Origin: Streptomyces megasporus
Lineage (GTDB): Bacteria; Actinomycetota; Actinomycetes; Streptomycetales; Streptomycetaceae
Reading direction: 5' to 3'
Assembly: GCF_000718985.1 (NCBI RefSeq)
Contig: NZ_JODL01000009.1
Span: forward strand, 87,602-151,601
DNA length: 64,000 bases
Shown here in pieces: positions 9,435 to 20,796 of this stretch. The translations under genes and the position numbers were made by a program. The notes below the pieces were generated by a model. It was not told the DNA's origin. It was given only the letters and a program-made list of their open reading frames with translations, and made no database searches. The stretch's first letter is position 1. Every line of letters starts with the position of its first letter.

Positions 9435-10792
9435 TGGTCTCCGTCCGCGAACTCGACACCGCCCGGCCCCGGAAATGGCGGGACGCGGCGGATGACGCGG
9501 TGAGCGCCGCGAAGCAGTGCGACAGCCTCGCCTCCTACGCCCGGGACGAGGTCGCCGCCACGCTCCGGACCTGTTGGGTGGGCGACACCGGCAGGGCGGC
9601 CCGCAGCCGCTTCGTCAGGCACGCCGACGACTACGAGGCCGCAGCCGTCGCGCTGCGGGCCTTGGCGCGTGTCTACGACGGCCTCGCCGATGACATCACC
9701 GACGCTCAGCGGGACCTGCGCAGCGCGCTCGACTACGCGCGCAGGCACGATCTGAAAGTGGACGACAGCGGTCGCGTGCAGCTCGCCCACCCCGTCGTGG
9801 CTCCCGAGGGCGGCGGCAGTCACCTGGAGCGGCTGGAACACGCCCGCGATGTCATTTCCGGTGCCCTGGCCAAGGCCACCCAGGCGGACATCGAAGCGGC
9901 CCGGGCGCTTCGCACCATCGAGGGGCTCACCGCCATAGGCGACCCGAAGTTGGTGAAGGAAGCGCTTCAGGACAACAGTCCGTTGGGTATTGCGCTGCGT
10001 CTGTCGGACGGGCTGGACGGACTGCATCCGGTCAACGTCCCACCGACGGTCCTCGCCGCGGTCGATCAAGCCGCGCGGGAGACCAATATCAGCCGGAAGC
10101 TCCTGCTGGCCATTCTGTGGCAGGAACAGCAGTGGTACCAGAACCACAATCCGAGCCTGCGCGGGCCGCTGACGGAGTTCGGTCGACTTTTCAACTGGAG
10201 CCTCGCCGTGGGGCCCTACCCGGACAAGTCACTGGGGATCACGCATATCAAGCTGCCCACGGCACGCCGCACCATAGAGAACCATCCACAGGCGTTCCGG
10301 CTGACTGACGGCAGGTCTTTGGGCGATGTGAGCGATGCGGAACTCGCCGCGGAGATCGAGGCGGATCCGGAACTGGACGTACGGCTCGCCGCTTATCATC
10401 TGCAGGACCTCAGAGCGAATCACTACGGAGCCAAGACCGACAAGGACCTGTTCATTCTGTACTCCGCCGACACGCCGGGCGTTCGGGAGTTGAACGAGCA
10501 GTACGGTACCGAGTCCGGTCAGCGTGGAGGCGACATCAGACCCAGAGGAGAGAACTGGGACAAGATCGAGCCGCATCTTGAGGACGCCATGGCCTGGGAC
10601 GCTCTCAACGAAAAAGAACGTGCCCTGGCCATGAGGCAATTGGAGTCACAGACCCCCGCGGGGCACCATGTCTCCATTGCCCCGATCTACAGCGCCGGCA
10701 GTCCGACCAGCGGCACGGGCACCGGTGAGCCCGAGCCCGGCATTCCGACCCCGAGTCCCGGCCCGTCACCTGTGCACCCGAAGGGCGGTTGA
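9434..10792 (+). CDS. WXG-type protein with C-terminal lysozyme-like domain
   Basis: Protein of 452 residues. Residues 1-110 form a helical region with W48-V-G50 in the turn, as in WXG100 proteins. A coiled linker follows. From about residue 200 the sequence resembles a lytic-transglycosylase fold: LLLAILWQEQQWY (candidate catalytic E231), then LGITHIKLPTARRT, like the GxGQIKPSTA segment, then LAAYHLQDLRANHY, like the AxYLxxLL helix. The tail is Pro/Ser/Gly-rich. There is no signal peptide, so export through a type VII system is plausible; an ESX apparatus is encoded at 33-53 kb. Third-position GC is visibly lower than in neighbouring core genes. Muralytic activity is inferred. Confidence 0.7.
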   Translation: MVSVRELDTARPRKWRDAADDAVSAAKQCDSLASYARDEVAATLRTCWVGDTGRAARSRFVRHADDYEAAAVALRALARVYDGLADDITDAQRDLRSALDYARRHDLKVDDSGRVQLAHPVVAPEGGGSHLERLEHARDVISGALAKATQADIEAARALRTIEGLTAIGDPKLVKEALQDNSPLGIALRLSDGLDGLHPVNVPPTVLAAVDQAARETNISRKLLLAILWQEQQWYQNHNPSLRGPLTEFGRLFNWSLAVGPYPDKSLGITHIKLPTARRTIENHPQAFRLTDGRSLGDVSDAELAAEIEADPELDVRLAAYHLQDLRANHYGAKTDKDLFILYSADTPGVRELNEQYGTESGQRGGDIRPRGENWDKIEPHLEDAMAWDALNEKERALAMRQLESQTPAGHHVSIAPIYSAGSPTSGTGTGEPEPGIPTPSPGPSPVHPKGG

Positions 10793-10795
10793 GCG

Positions 10796-11572
10796 GTGAA
10801 GAAGGCCGTGCTGGTACTGACCTCGTGCCTGTTGGCCGTGGTGCTCACTGCCTGCGACGCGTTCACCCGCAACAGCGGAAGCCCGCCGACGCCGATTCCC
10901 GACAGCGTTCCCTCAGAACCTCGATTCGCGTCCGCGGACGAACTCCTGGCCGCGCTCGGCAGGAAGGGCGTGGATTGTGAGGTACTGCGCCGCAGGCAGG
11001 GCGGTCTTGACTGCATGGCGGAGGTCGACGGGGCGAAGGTCGAGAACGAGGTTTCGGTCTTCGACGCCGAGGTGGTCGAGGAAGGCGAGATCGGACGGTC
11101 CATCGCCAGTCGCCGGAAGGAGCCGTACGGCCACACCATCGTCGCCGCCGGCAACTGGTACATCCGCGTGCTGGACCCCCTCTACGCGCCACGGATCGCC
11201 GAGGCCCTCGACGCCGTCGTCCTCCCGCCCCTGTACCCGCTGCCCGACATCCCGGACAAGCCTCGGTACGCGGATCTCGACGCCCTCGCGGAGGCCCTGG
11301 ACGCCTCCGTCGGGTGTGTGCGGCGGAAGACGGTTTCGGAGGGCGGGATGACGTGTGGGACGGAGCAGTCGAAGGAACCCTGTCACCACCTCGAACTGCA
11401 CGCCACACCCGCCGCCCGTGACGACGCGCTGCGGTTGGCCATCGGCGTGCCGGAGATACCCAGGTTCATCGTCACAGCGGGGAACTGGTCCATCCGGTTC
11501 TGCGACGAGTCGGCGGGACGTACCGCCGCTCGAGACCTGGGCGGAGTCGTCGTCTCCTCGACGGGGCCATAA
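10796..11572 (+). CDS. lipoprotein with a duplicated Cys-containing domain
   Basis: Protein of 258 residues with a lipoprotein signal: MKKAVLVLTS..., lipobox LTAC with the lipidated Cys at residue 20. The mature part holds two related units. Unit one contains VDCEVLRRRQGGLDC and later IVAAGNWYIRVLDP; unit two contains VGCVRRKTVSEGGMTC and IVTAGNWSIRFCDE. Each has a Cys pair and the shared AGNW(Y/S)IR strand. GTG starts three bases after the preceding stop, so it belongs to the WXG-lysozyme operon. I recognise no named family. Its position outside the membrane would suit an inhibitor or immunity role against the upstream enzyme, which is inference. Confidence 0.75.
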   Translation: MKKAVLVLTSCLLAVVLTACDAFTRNSGSPPTPIPDSVPSEPRFASADELLAALGRKGVDCEVLRRRQGGLDCMAEVDGAKVENEVSVFDAEVVEEGEIGRSIASRRKEPYGHTIVAAGNWYIRVLDPLYAPRIAEALDAVVLPPLYPLPDIPDKPRYADLDALAEALDASVGCVRRKTVSEGGMTCGTEQSKEPCHHLELHATPAARDDALRLAIGVPEIPRFIVTAGNWSIRFCDESAGRTAARDLGGVVVSSTGP

Positions 11573-11599
11573 GCCGCCGGTTTTGCGGGGAGGGCGCGC

Positions 11600-12127
11600 T
11601 CACACCCGGTCGAACGGCTCGGGGTAGGCGAAGGGGCCGCGCAGCGCGGGGTCGTCCGGGTCGTACGCGGAGAGCGTGCGGACCTGGAAGTACCGCCCCC
11701 AGGCCGGATCGGGCGGGGTGACGCCGTACTCCGTCGAGGCACGGAAGCCGAACCGCCCGTAGTAGGCGGGATCGCCGAGCAGGGCCACCAGCGGCTCGTC
11801 GAGGGCGTCGGCCGCGCCGAGCACGGCGTGGACGAGCGCCGAGCCGACGCCGCGCCGCTGGTGGTCGGGGTGCACGCCGAGCGGACCCAGCCCCAGGGCC
11901 CGCGCCCTGCCGACGCGCCCACGGGTGCACACCACGTGCCCGACGACCTCACCCCCCGGGCCCTCGGCCACCAGGGACAGCGCGGGCAGCCACGCGCCGT
12001 GGCCGCGCAGCTCGTCGAGCAGGGTCACCTCGACGGGGACGGGGGTTTCCGCCCTGGCCGCGAAGGCGGCGCCGGTGACGGCGCGCACGGCGGGGACGTC
12101 GGCGGGGGTCTCGCGTCGGATCAGCAC
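11600..12127 (-). CDS. GNAT family N-acetyltransferase
   Basis: Protein of 175 residues of the YhbS-like acetyltransferase type. The acetyl-CoA pyrophosphate loop is in LGPLGVHPDHQRRGVGSALV, followed by ALLGDPAYYGRFGF. The start is GTG 12127, in frame with MLIRRETPADVPAVRAV. It is convergent with the lipoprotein gene and divergent from padR. The substrate is unknown. Confidence 0.85.
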   Translation of the reverse strand: MLIRRETPADVPAVRAVTGAAFAARAETPVPVEVTLLDELRGHGAWLPALSLVAEGPGGEVVGHVVCTRGRVGRARALGLGPLGVHPDHQRRGVGSALVHAVLGAADALDEPLVALLGDPAYYGRFGFRASTEYGVTPPDPAWGRYFQVRTLSAYDPDDPALRGPFAYPEPFDRV

Positions 12128-12356
12128 CGTGGCAGTCTGCTGCGCCGCCCGTGCCGGGGCAACACGATAAGGCGCCCGTCCCTCGCCCTGTGCGCGTACG
12201 TCGTCCGGGGGAGGCGGTCCGGGAGGCGCGGGGAAGGCCGGCGTCGGCCCGCCCGGACCCCCGCCCGGAACCGTGGGGTCCCACCCGGTCGAGCTCCGCG
12301 ACCGGTACGGCGCGGGGGAGCAGGCAACACCGCCTCGCCAAGGACGACTTGACGCC

Positions 12357-12379
12357 GACTATTCTCTCAGGGAATAGTC
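12357..12379. promoter_or_regulatory. PadR operator / promoter
   Basis: Perfect dyad GACTATTC-N7-GAATAGTC just upstream of padR. It overlaps a possible -10 (TATTCT at 12360), with TTGACG at 12349 as an alternative -35 for a downstream -10. Dyads of this type before padR genes are usually autoregulatory. Confidence 0.65.
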
Positions 12380-12385
12380 ACGGCC

Positions 12386-12925
12386 ATGTCGACCGCAGCC
12401 CATGTACTGCTCGCCCTGCTGGCCGCCGGGCCGATGCACGGCTACGACCTCAAGAAGGCGCACGACCAGCGCCTTCCCCAGGCCAAACCGATCGCCTTCG
12501 GCCAGGTCTACGGCACACTCGGCAGGCTGGAACGCGACGGCCTGGTGGAGAAACGGGGGCAGAGCCGGGAAGGGGGCCCGGACCGCACCGAGTTCGCCAT
12601 CACCGACACCGGTCGAGAGAAGCTCCGCACCTGGCTGGAGACGATCGAGACGCCGGCCCCGTACATCAGCAGCACCCTGCTGGCCAAGGTCGTCGTCGCC
12701 CTCCTGGTCGACGGGGCCGGCCAGGCCCGTGACTACCTCACCGCGCAGCGCCGGGCGCACACCGCCCGGCTGCGGGAGTTGACCGCCGTCAAGACGGACC
12801 CGGCGTCCTCACCCGGCGACGTGATCGCCGCCGACTACGCCATCGCTCACCTCGACGCCGACCTGCGCTGGTTGCGCACCACGTTGGAGCGCGTCGCCGA
12901 CCTGCACCGGGAGGTGCGCTCATGA
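12386..12925 (+). CDS. PadR family transcriptional regulator
   Basis: Regulator of 179 residues. The N-terminal winged helix contains the PadR signature GPMHGYDLKKAHDQ and FGQVYGTLGRLERDGLVEK, and the C-terminal half is helical for dimerisation. The stop overlaps the start of the ABC ATPase gene (ATGA), so the regulator, ATPase and permease form one operon. The ATG has no clear ribosome-binding sequence and lies close to the putative -10, so the mRNA may have a very short leader. PadR proteins next to such ABC pairs usually control efflux of a ligand they sense. Confidence 0.9.
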   Translation: MSTAAHVLLALLAAGPMHGYDLKKAHDQRLPQAKPIAFGQVYGTLGRLERDGLVEKRGQSREGGPDRTEFAITDTGREKLRTWLETIETPAPYISSTLLAKVVVALLVDGAGQARDYLTAQRRAHTARLRELTAVKTDPASSPGDVIAADYAIAHLDADLRWLRTTLERVADLHREVRS

Positions 12926-13629
12926 CGCTTCTGCAAGCCCGCGGGCTCGTGAAGTCCTACGGACCCACGCCCGCTCTCCGCGGCGTCGACCTGGAGGTGG
13001 CCGAGGGGGAGATCCTCGCCGTCACCGGCCCCAGCGGCTGCGGCAAGTCCACGTTGCTGCACTGTCTGTCGGGCATCCTGCGCCCCGACGCGGGCGAGGT
13101 GCTGTACGGGGGGCAGCGTCTCGACACCCGCTCGGAGGCCGACCGTTCGCGGCTGCGCCGCACCGACTTCGGAGTGCTGTTCCAGTTCGGGCAGCTCGTC
13201 CCCGAGCTGACGGCGGCGGAGAACGTCGCCCTGCCGCTGCTGCTCGCCGGGCAGGGACGGCGCGAGGCCCGCGCCGCCGCGCTGACCTGGCTGGAGCGGC
13301 TGGACGTGGCGGACGTGGCCGACGCCCGGCCCGGGGAGATGTCCGGTGGCCAGCAACAGCGGTGCGCCGCCGCGCGGGCGCTGGTGACCGAGCCGCGCGT
13401 CCTCTTCGCCGACGAACCCACCGGGGCGCTGGACGCGCTCGCCGGCGAGCGGCTGTTGGCGTGCCTCACCCGGACCGCCCACGAGCGGCACACCAGCATC
13501 GTGCTGATCACCCACGACGCATCGGTGGCCGCCTACGCCGACCGCGAGATCACCCTCCGGGACGGCGCGGTGGACCCGACCGGCCTCGGCGCCGACATAG
13601 CGCCCGCTCCGACGGGCGGGCGCCGATGA
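12922..13629 (+). CDS. ABC transporter ATP-binding protein (MacB/LolD-like)
   Basis: ATPase of 235 residues. Walker A is GPSGCGKST, the signature motif is [15 protein letters not shown], Walker B is VLFADEPTG, and the H-loop is LITHD. It resembles the LolD/MacB group that partners FtsX-fold permeases. Both ends overlap neighbouring genes by four bases (padR before, permease after), giving tight translational coupling. The substrate is unknown; antimicrobial peptide or lipid export is typical of the group. Confidence 0.93.
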   Translation: MTLLQARGLVKSYGPTPALRGVDLEVAEGEILAVTGPSGCGKSTLLHCLSGILRPDAGEVLYGGQRLDTRSEADRSRLRRTDFGVLFQFGQLVPELTAAENVALPLLLAGQGRREARAAALTWLERLDVADVADARPGEMSGGQQQRCAAARALVTEPRVLFADEPTGALDALAGERLLACLTRTAHERHTSIVLITHDASVAAYADREITLRDGAVDPTGLGADIAPAPTGGRR

Positions 13630-15194
13630 AACCCACCGCTCTCCTCCGACTGGCCCTCGCCGGAACCCGCACCGACACCCTGCGGGTGGTGCTCACCGCC
13701 TTCAGCGCCCTCCTCGCCGCCCTGGCGGTGTTCGCCGCGCTGAACGTGCTGGCCATCCCCGATCCCGAACCCCGGGCCGACGCGGGCGTGCCCCTGAACG
13801 ACCAGTACGCCAACGCCGTCCTCCGGGAACCCGGACTGCACATCGGCGTGGTCACCGCCCTGCTGCTGCTCGGCATCCCGGTGCTGGCCCTGGCCGGGCA
13901 GTGCGCCCGGCTCGGCGCCCCCGCCCGCGACCGACGGCTCGCCGCGATCCGGCTGGCCGGCGCCACCCCACGCCAGGCCACCGCCGTCGCCGCCGCCGAG
14001 ACGGGGGTGGCGAGCCTGCTGGGCACCTGTGCCGGGCTCGTCGTCTACCTGATCGGACACCAGGTGCTGCACCGGCCGGACGCCGAGGGCAGGCTGCGCC
14101 TTCCCACCGACGTCCTGCCCCCCGTCCCCGTGCTCGCCGTCGCGGTGCTCGGCCTCCCGCTGCTCGCGGCCCTCGCCGCCGCGGTGATGCTGCGCCGGGT
14201 GACGGTGGACCCGCTCGGCGTGACTCGGCGGACGCGCCCGAAGGGGACGCCGAAGCCCTGGCCCGCCGTCCCGATCGTGCTCGGCGTCGGCGCGTTCTTC
14301 GCCTTCGAGGCGCTCACGGAGTGGCACGCGAGCATCGCCGACGAGTCCTCCATCGCCCTGCCGTTCGTCCTGCTCTTCGGGGGCGGGTTCCTCGCCGCTC
14401 TCGGCGTGGTGCTCGGCGTCGGCTGGATCTCCCACACCGCCGGTCGGGTGCTGCTCCGCCTCGCCCGCCGCCCCGCCCCGCTGCTGGCCGCCCGGCGGCT
14501 GCTCGCCGACCCCTGGCACGGCAGCCGTACCCAGGCGGCCCTGCTGGTGGCCGTGGTCTTCGGCTCCGGAGCGCTGGCCGCGCGCGCCTACTTCATCACC
14601 ATGAACAAGGCCGAACTGATCCAGGAACGGCGCCACGAGGAGGCGGTGCGAGAGGGAGTGCTGGGGGACGGCGGGCTCGCCTTCTCCCCGGAGACCTTCT
14701 ACCTGAGGACCATGGACCTGGTGGACGCGGCCGTGATCGTGGCGCTGGTGATCGCGGCCGGCGGGATGCTGGTGGCCGTCGCCGAGACCGTCGTCGCCCG
14801 CCGCCGCTCCCATGCCGCCCTGACGGCCTCCGGCGTGCCCCGCCGGGTACTGGGCCGGGCGGTGCTGTGGCAGACGTTCGCGCCCCTGGTCCCGGCCGTG
14901 CTGCTGGCGTCGGCGGTGGGCGCCCTGATGGGCCGGGGCTACTTCGGCGTGGAGGTCAAGGCGTACGGCGGCATGAGCGAGGTCTGCGACGCGGATCCCG
15001 AGGTCTGCGCCACGGCCTTCGAGGAGCACAGCCGCCTGGTGAAACTCCCGGACCTCCACCTCTCCGTCCCCGTCCCCCTGGACGACCTGGCCCTCCAGGG
15101 CCTGGGCGTGCTGGCCCTGGTGCTGGCCGCCACCGGCGTCGGTCTGCTGTTCCTGCGCTCCGGCACGTCGGTGGAGGAACTGCGCACGGGGTGA
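13626..15194 (+). CDS. FtsX-like ABC permease
   Basis: Membrane protein of 522 residues. A first hydrophobic segment near residues 18-42 precedes a soluble loop. A group of segments follows in the middle (about 70-130, 160-190, 210-275), with more in the C-terminal half (around 360-430 and 490-515). The start ATG overlaps the ATPase stop. The arrangement fits an FtsX/MacB-type permease acting with the upstream ATPase, though the large extracellular domain of classic MacB is absent. Confidence 0.82.
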   Translation: MKPTALLRLALAGTRTDTLRVVLTAFSALLAALAVFAALNVLAIPDPEPRADAGVPLNDQYANAVLREPGLHIGVVTALLLLGIPVLALAGQCARLGAPARDRRLAAIRLAGATPRQATAVAAAETGVASLLGTCAGLVVYLIGHQVLHRPDAEGRLRLPTDVLPPVPVLAVAVLGLPLLAALAAAVMLRRVTVDPLGVTRRTRPKGTPKPWPAVPIVLGVGAFFAFEALTEWHASIADESSIALPFVLLFGGGFLAALGVVLGVGWISHTAGRVLLRLARRPAPLLAARRLLADPWHGSRTQAALLVAVVFGSGALAARAYFITMNKAELIQERRHEEAVREGVLGDGGLAFSPETFYLRTMDLVDAAVIVALVIAAGGMLVAVAETVVARRRSHAALTASGVPRRVLGRAVLWQTFAPLVPAVLLASAVGALMGRGYFGVEVKAYGGMSEVCDADPEVCATAFEEHSRLVKLPDLHLSVPVPLDDLALQGLGVLALVLAATGVGLLFLRSGTSVEELRTG

Positions 15195-15257
15195 TCCCCG
15201 GTGATCCCAGGGCGACGCGGTGTCCGGTCCGTCTCGCGGACCGGACACAATGGGGGG

Positions 15258-16532
15258 ATGACCGACAGTCCCGCTCCCCTCGCCGACCCGCACCTGCGCC
15301 GGCCGGTCGGCGCCCTTGCCGCCGACGGACCGGACGACGGACCGCGCGACATCGTGATCCTGGGGTCCACCGGATCGATCGGCACCCAGGCCGTCGACGT
15401 GGTGCTCGGCAACCCCGACCGCTTCCGGGTGACCGGACTCTCCGCCGCGGGCGGCCGGGTCGAGCTGCTGGCCGAGCAGGCCCACCGGCTGCGGGTCCGC
15501 ACCGTCGCGGTCTCCCGCGAGGACAAGGCCGGCGAGCTGCGCGAGGCCCTGCGCGCGCGGTACGGGGCGGGGGAGCCGCTGCCGACGGTGCTGGCCGGAC
15601 CGGACGCGGCCACCGAGCTGGCCGCGTCCGCCTGCCACACCGTCCTCAACGGCATCACCGGTTCCATCGGGCTGCGCCCCACCCTCGCCGCGCTGGAGGC
15701 CGGGCACGTCCTGGCCCTGGCCAACAAGGAGTCGCTGATCGTCGGCGGTCCGCTGGTGAAGGCCCTGGCGAGGCCAGGCCAGATCGTCCCCGTGGACTCC
15801 GAGCACTCGGCCCTGTTCCAGGCGCTGATGGGCGGCACCCGGGCCGAGGTTCGCAAGCTGCTGGTCACCGCCTCCGGCGGCCCCTTCCGGGGGCGGACCC
15901 GGGAGGAGCTCCAGGACGTCACGCCCGCCGACGCGCTGGCCCACCCCACCTGGGCGATGGGGCCGGTGATCACCGTCAACTCGGCGACCCTGGTCAACAA
16001 GGGGCTGGAGGTCATCGAGGCGCACCTGCTGTACGACATCCCCTTCGACCGCATCGAGGTCGTCGTCCACCCCCAGTCCTACATTCACTCGATGGTGGAA
16101 TTCGTCGACGGCTCCACCCTCGCCCAGTGCGGCCCGCCCGACATGCGGCTGCCCATCGCGCTCGGGCTGGGCTGGCCGCACCGGGTGCCCGACGCCGGCC
16201 CCGTCTTCGACTGGTCCACGGCGATGAGCTGGGAGTTCTTCCCTCTGGACGAGAAGGCCTTCCCGTCCGTGGCGCTGGCCTGCCACGTCGGCGCGCTCGG
16301 CGGAACCGCCCCGGCGGTCTTCAACGCCGCCAACGAGGAGTGCGTCGAGGCGTTCCTCGCCGGCAGGCTGCCCTTCAACGGCATAGTGGACACGGTCGCG
16401 ACGGTGGTCGGGGAACACGGCACCCCGAGGGGAACCGACCTGTCGCTGGAGGAAGTCCTCGACGCCGAGACGTGGGCGCGCGCCCGCGCCCGCGAACTGG
16501 CGGCCCGATCCACGGCGGAGGTACGCGCATGA
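15258..16532 (+). CDS. dxr: 1-deoxy-D-xylulose 5-phosphate reductoisomerase
   Basis: Second enzyme of the MEP isoprenoid pathway, NADPH- and metal-dependent, 424 residues. The NADPH-binding motif GSTGSIG is at residues 36-42 after a disordered N-terminal extension typical of actinomycetes. Other family motifs are [21 protein letters not shown] and the flexible loop [18 protein letters not shown]. The reading frame extends upstream to 15201, but ATG 15258 after GGGGGG is the likely start. It overlaps the protease gene by four bases. The dxr, site-2 protease, ispG, GNAT order is conserved with mycobacteria. Confidence 0.96.
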   Translation: MTDSPAPLADPHLRRPVGALAADGPDDGPRDIVILGSTGSIGTQAVDVVLGNPDRFRVTGLSAAGGRVELLAEQAHRLRVRTVAVSREDKAGELREALRARYGAGEPLPTVLAGPDAATELAASACHTVLNGITGSIGLRPTLAALEAGHVLALANKESLIVGGPLVKALARPGQIVPVDSEHSALFQALMGGTRAEVRKLLVTASGGPFRGRTREELQDVTPADALAHPTWAMGPVITVNSATLVNKGLEVIEAHLLYDIPFDRIEVVVHPQSYIHSMVEFVDGSTLAQCGPPDMRLPIALGLGWPHRVPDAGPVFDWSTAMSWEFFPLDEKAFPSVALACHVGALGGTAPAVFNAANEECVEAFLAGRLPFNGIVDTVATVVGEHGTPRGTDLSLEEVLDAETWARARARELAARSTAEVRA

Positions 16533-17833
16533 CGACGGTGATGACCATTCTCGGCATAGTCGTCTTCGTCGTCGGCCTGCTGTTCTCCATCGCCTGGCAC
16601 GAGCTGGGCCACCTGTCGACGGCCAAGATGTTCGGCATCCGCGTGCCGCAGTACATGGTCGGCTTCGGTCCCACCGTCTGGTCGAAGCGGAAGGGCGAGA
16701 CGGAGTACGGCATCAAGGCCATCCCGCTCGGCGGCTACATCCGCATGATCGGCATGTTCCCGCCCGGCGAGGACGGGGCCATCCGGCAGCGCTCCACCTC
16801 CCCCTTCCGGGGCATGATCGAGGACGCCCGCGCGGCGGCCTTCGAGGAGCTCCAGCCGGGCGACGAGAAGCGGCTGTTCTACACGCGCAAGCCCTGGAAG
16901 CGCGTGATCGTGATGTTCGCCGGGCCGTTCATGAACCTGGTGCTCGCGGTGGTGATCTTCCTCGCCACGCTGATGACCTTCGGCATCAGCACCCAGACCA
17001 CCACCGTCTCCACCGTCTCCGAGTGCGTGATCAAGGCCTCGGCGAAGACCGACACCTGCCCGGAGGGCGCCCCCGACTCCCCGGCCAAGGCGGCCGGCCT
17101 CAAGCCGGGCGACACCATCGTCGCCTTCGACGGCAAGGAGGTCGCCGAGTGGGGCGAGCTCCAGCAGCGCATCCGCGACACCATCGGCCCGGCCACCATC
17201 ACCGTCGAACGCGACGGGGAGCGCCGGGTCCTCCACGCGGACCTGGTGGAGAACCAGGTCGCCAAGTCCGACGGACGCGGCGGGTACGTCGAGGGCGAGT
17301 ACGTCACCACCGGCTTCCTCGGCTTCTCCCCGGCCACCGGCGTCGTCGAACAGTCCTTCCCCCAGGCCGTCGACCGGATGAGCGACATGATGGTCAGCGG
17401 CGTCGAGGCCCTGATCAGCCTGCCGGAGAAGATCCCGGGCCTGTGGAACGCCGCCTTCGCGGGGGCCGAGCGCGAACAGGACTCCCCGATGGGCGTGGTG
17501 GGCGCGGCCCGGGTCGGCGGCGAGGTCTTCGCGCTGGAGATCCCGGCGGAGCAGCGGGTGGCGGTGATGCTCTTCCTCGTGGCGGGCTTCAACCTGTCGC
17601 TGTTCCTGTTCAACATGCTGCCCCTGCTGCCGCTGGACGGCGGCCACATCGCGGGGGCCCTGTGGGAGTCGGTGCGCCGGGGCTTCGCCAAGCTCCTGCG
17701 CCGCCCCGACCCCGGACCGTTCGACGTGGCGAAGCTGATGCCGGTGGCGTACGTGGTGGCGGGCGTCTTCGTCTGCTTCACGCTGCTGGTGCTCGTCGCC
17801 GACATCGTCAACCCGGTGCGCCTCACCGGCTGA
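16529..17833 (+). CDS. site-2 zinc metalloprotease (Rip1/RseP family)
   Basis: Intramembrane protease of 434 residues that cuts membrane-bound anti-sigma factors and related substrates. The first membrane segment carries the zinc site H24-E25-x-x-H28 (HELGH). A PDZ domain with [19 protein letters not shown] occupies about residues 160-260, and the third zinc ligand D370 is in the LPLDGGH motif near the last segments. It is coupled to dxr by an ATGA overlap. Position and motifs match the Rip1 orthologue of mycobacteria. Confidence 0.95.
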   Translation: MTTVMTILGIVVFVVGLLFSIAWHELGHLSTAKMFGIRVPQYMVGFGPTVWSKRKGETEYGIKAIPLGGYIRMIGMFPPGEDGAIRQRSTSPFRGMIEDARAAAFEELQPGDEKRLFYTRKPWKRVIVMFAGPFMNLVLAVVIFLATLMTFGISTQTTTVSTVSECVIKASAKTDTCPEGAPDSPAKAAGLKPGDTIVAFDGKEVAEWGELQQRIRDTIGPATITVERDGERRVLHADLVENQVAKSDGRGGYVEGEYVTTGFLGFSPATGVVEQSFPQAVDRMSDMMVSGVEALISLPEKIPGLWNAAFAGAEREQDSPMGVVGAARVGGEVFALEIPAEQRVAVMLFLVAGFNLSLFLFNMLPLLPLDGGHIAGALWESVRRGFAKLLRRPDPGPFDVAKLMPVAYVVAGVFVCFTLLVLVADIVNPVRLTG

Positions 17834-17848
17834 CCACCGGACCCGAAG

Positions 17849-17879
17849 CGGCGGCCGGACGCGCGTCGTCCGGCCGCCG
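17849..17879 (+). terminator. terminator after the site-2 protease gene
   Basis: Thirteen-base inverted repeat (arms CGGCGGCCGGACG and CGTCCGGCCGCCG) with a five-base loop, 15 bases after the stop. No T-run follows. Confidence 0.7.
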
Positions 17880-18073
17880 TCCCGCGTTCGCCGTCCGTTC
17901 GCGCCCGGTCCGCACCGCGTCCGCCCCCAGCCGCCGCCGGCCGCCACCGGCCGCCCGTCACCCGCGTACGGCGGACCACGGTGTGCTCGGCACACCCGGC
18001 GTAACGTAATCTCGGAGGCCGGAGCCCGCGGCCGAACGGGGCACTCGACCACAGCTTGGGGTTGCACAGCACA

Positions 18074-19228
<1,155 letters not shown>

Positions 19229-19324
19229 CGTACGCGCCCGCGGCGGCCTGGAGGTACAGTGCGGGACATCCCCCGTCCACGCAGTACCAGCACACCCTCC
19301 AGGCCGTACGGTGAGGCATCCCAC

Positions 19325-20170
19325 GTGTTGACGACCACCACCACCCGCGTCGTCGAGCCCCACGAGCTCGAAGCCGCCCTCGCGGTGCTCGACCGCGCGC
19401 CCGTCGACAACGCCTTCGTCACCGCCCGGGTCCGGGTCTCCGGCCTGGACCCCTGGCGGCTCGGCGGCGAGATGTGGGGCTGGTACCACCGCGGGAGGCT
19501 GGAGTCCCTGTGCTACTCCGGGGCCAACCTCGTCCCCGTCTGCGCGGGACCGGCGGCGGTGCGCGCCTTCGCCGAGCGGGCCCGCCGCCAGGGCCGCCGC
19601 TGCTCGTCCATCGTCGGTCCCGCCGAGCCCACCGCCGACCTGTGGGCCCGGCTGGAGCCGCACTGGGGGCCCGCCCGCGAGGTCCGCGCCCACCAGCCGT
19701 TGATGGTCACCGACCGCATGCCCGAGCACATACGGCCCGACCCGTACGTGCGGCGCGTCCGCAAGGACGAGATGGACGTGCTGATGCCCGCCTGCGTGGC
19801 GATGTTCACCGAGGAGGTCGGCGTCTCGCCGCTGGCCGGGGACGGCGGGCTGATCTACCAGGCCCGGGTCGCCGAACTGGTCGGCGCGGGCCGCTCCTTC
19901 GCCCGGATCGAGGACGGCAAGGTGGTCTTCAAGGCCGAGATCGGCGCCGTCACCCCGAAGGTCTGCCAGATCCAGGGCGTGTGGGTCGCCCCCGAACGCC
20001 GGGGCGAGGGCCTGTCCGTCACCGGCATGGCCGCGGTGCTGCGGTACGCGCTGACCGAGGTCTCCCCGGTCGTCAGCCTCTACGTCAACGACTACAACAC
20101 CCCGGCCCGCGCGACGTACCGGCGAGTGGGCTTCCGCGAGGCCGGGGCGTTCATGAGCGTGCTGTTCTGA
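19325..20170 (+). CDS. DUF4081 / GNAT acetyltransferase next to ispG
   Basis: Protein of 281 residues. The N-terminal half (DUF4081-like) contains MWGWYHRGRLESLCYSGANLVPV. The C-terminal GNAT domain has IQGVWVAPERRGEGLSVTGM as the acetyl-CoA loop and YRRVGFREAGAF at the end. The start GTG 19325 has GTGAGG at 19311. Mycobacteria carry a related gene in the same place after ispG (synteny from memory). The substrate is unknown. Confidence 0.87.
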   Translation: MLTTTTTRVVEPHELEAALAVLDRAPVDNAFVTARVRVSGLDPWRLGGEMWGWYHRGRLESLCYSGANLVPVCAGPAAVRAFAERARRQGRRCSSIVGPAEPTADLWARLEPHWGPAREVRAHQPLMVTDRMPEHIRPDPYVRRVRKDEMDVLMPACVAMFTEEVGVSPLAGDGGLIYQARVAELVGAGRSFARIEDGKVVFKAEIGAVTPKVCQIQGVWVAPERRGEGLSVTGMAAVLRYALTEVSPVVSLYVNDYNTPARATYRRVGFREAGAFMSVLF

Positions 20171-20253
20171 ACGGCTCTGAACGGTGCCGCCCGCGCCGGA
20201 GGACCGGGACGTGGACGTTCCGGTGAATCCTCCGGCGCTCTCCAGTAGGGTCG

Positions 20254-20796
20254 ATGTCCATGGAAGACGTCGTGGTCGGTCCCTTGGATCTCGCCGCCCG
20301 GGTGGACGACGCGCTCGCCGTGCAGGCGCTCGCCTTCGGACTGACCGACGAGGAGATCAACGTGCGCCGCCACATCGTGCTGCGGCACCTGGCCTCCCCG
20401 GGGGCCCGCTCCCTGGGGGCCACCACACCGGACGGGCGGCTGGTCGGCTTCGTGTACGGCATGCCCAACGACCGCGCGCAGTGGTGGTCCACCGTCGTCG
20501 AACCGTACCTGCGGCGGGCCGGGCACGCCGACTGGCTCGACGACGTCTTCGTCATCACCGAACTGCACGTCCACCCCCGCCACCAGAAGCACGGCATCGG
20601 CCGGGAGCTGATCACCAGGATCACCGACGGCGCCGACGAGCCGCGCTCGATCCTCTCCGCGATCGACACCGAGAGCCCGGCCCGCGCCCTCTACCACTCC
20701 CTGGGCTACCGCGACCTGGCCCGCCACGTGCTGTTCCCGAGCGCGCCGAGCCCGTACGTGGTGATGGGCGCGCCGCTGCCGCTGCGGCGCGGGTAG
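20254..20796 (+). CDS. GNAT family N-acetyltransferase
   Basis: Protein of 180 residues. The acetyl-CoA site is in ITELHVHPRHQKHGIGREL, and ALYHSLGYRDLARHVLF follows as in many acetyltransferases. It starts at ATG 20254 or the in-frame ATG 20260. Its TAG stop directly abuts the left arm of a hairpin that covers the proS ribosome-binding site, so its transcription may influence proS. The substrate is unknown. Confidence 0.85.
   Translation: MSMEDVVVGPLDLAARVDDALAVQALAFGLTDEEINVRRHIVLRHLASPGARSLGATTPDGRLVGFVYGMPNDRAQWWSTVVEPYLRRAGHADWLDDVFVITELHVHPRHQKHGIGRELITRITDGADEPRSILSAIDTESPARALYHSLGYRDLARHVLFPSAPSPYVVMGAPLPLRRG

Noticed and set aside
9959..9968. GAAGCGCTTC, identical to the LacI operator core
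   Set aside because: It lies inside the WXG-lysozyme coding sequence, far from any sugar gene; probably chance.
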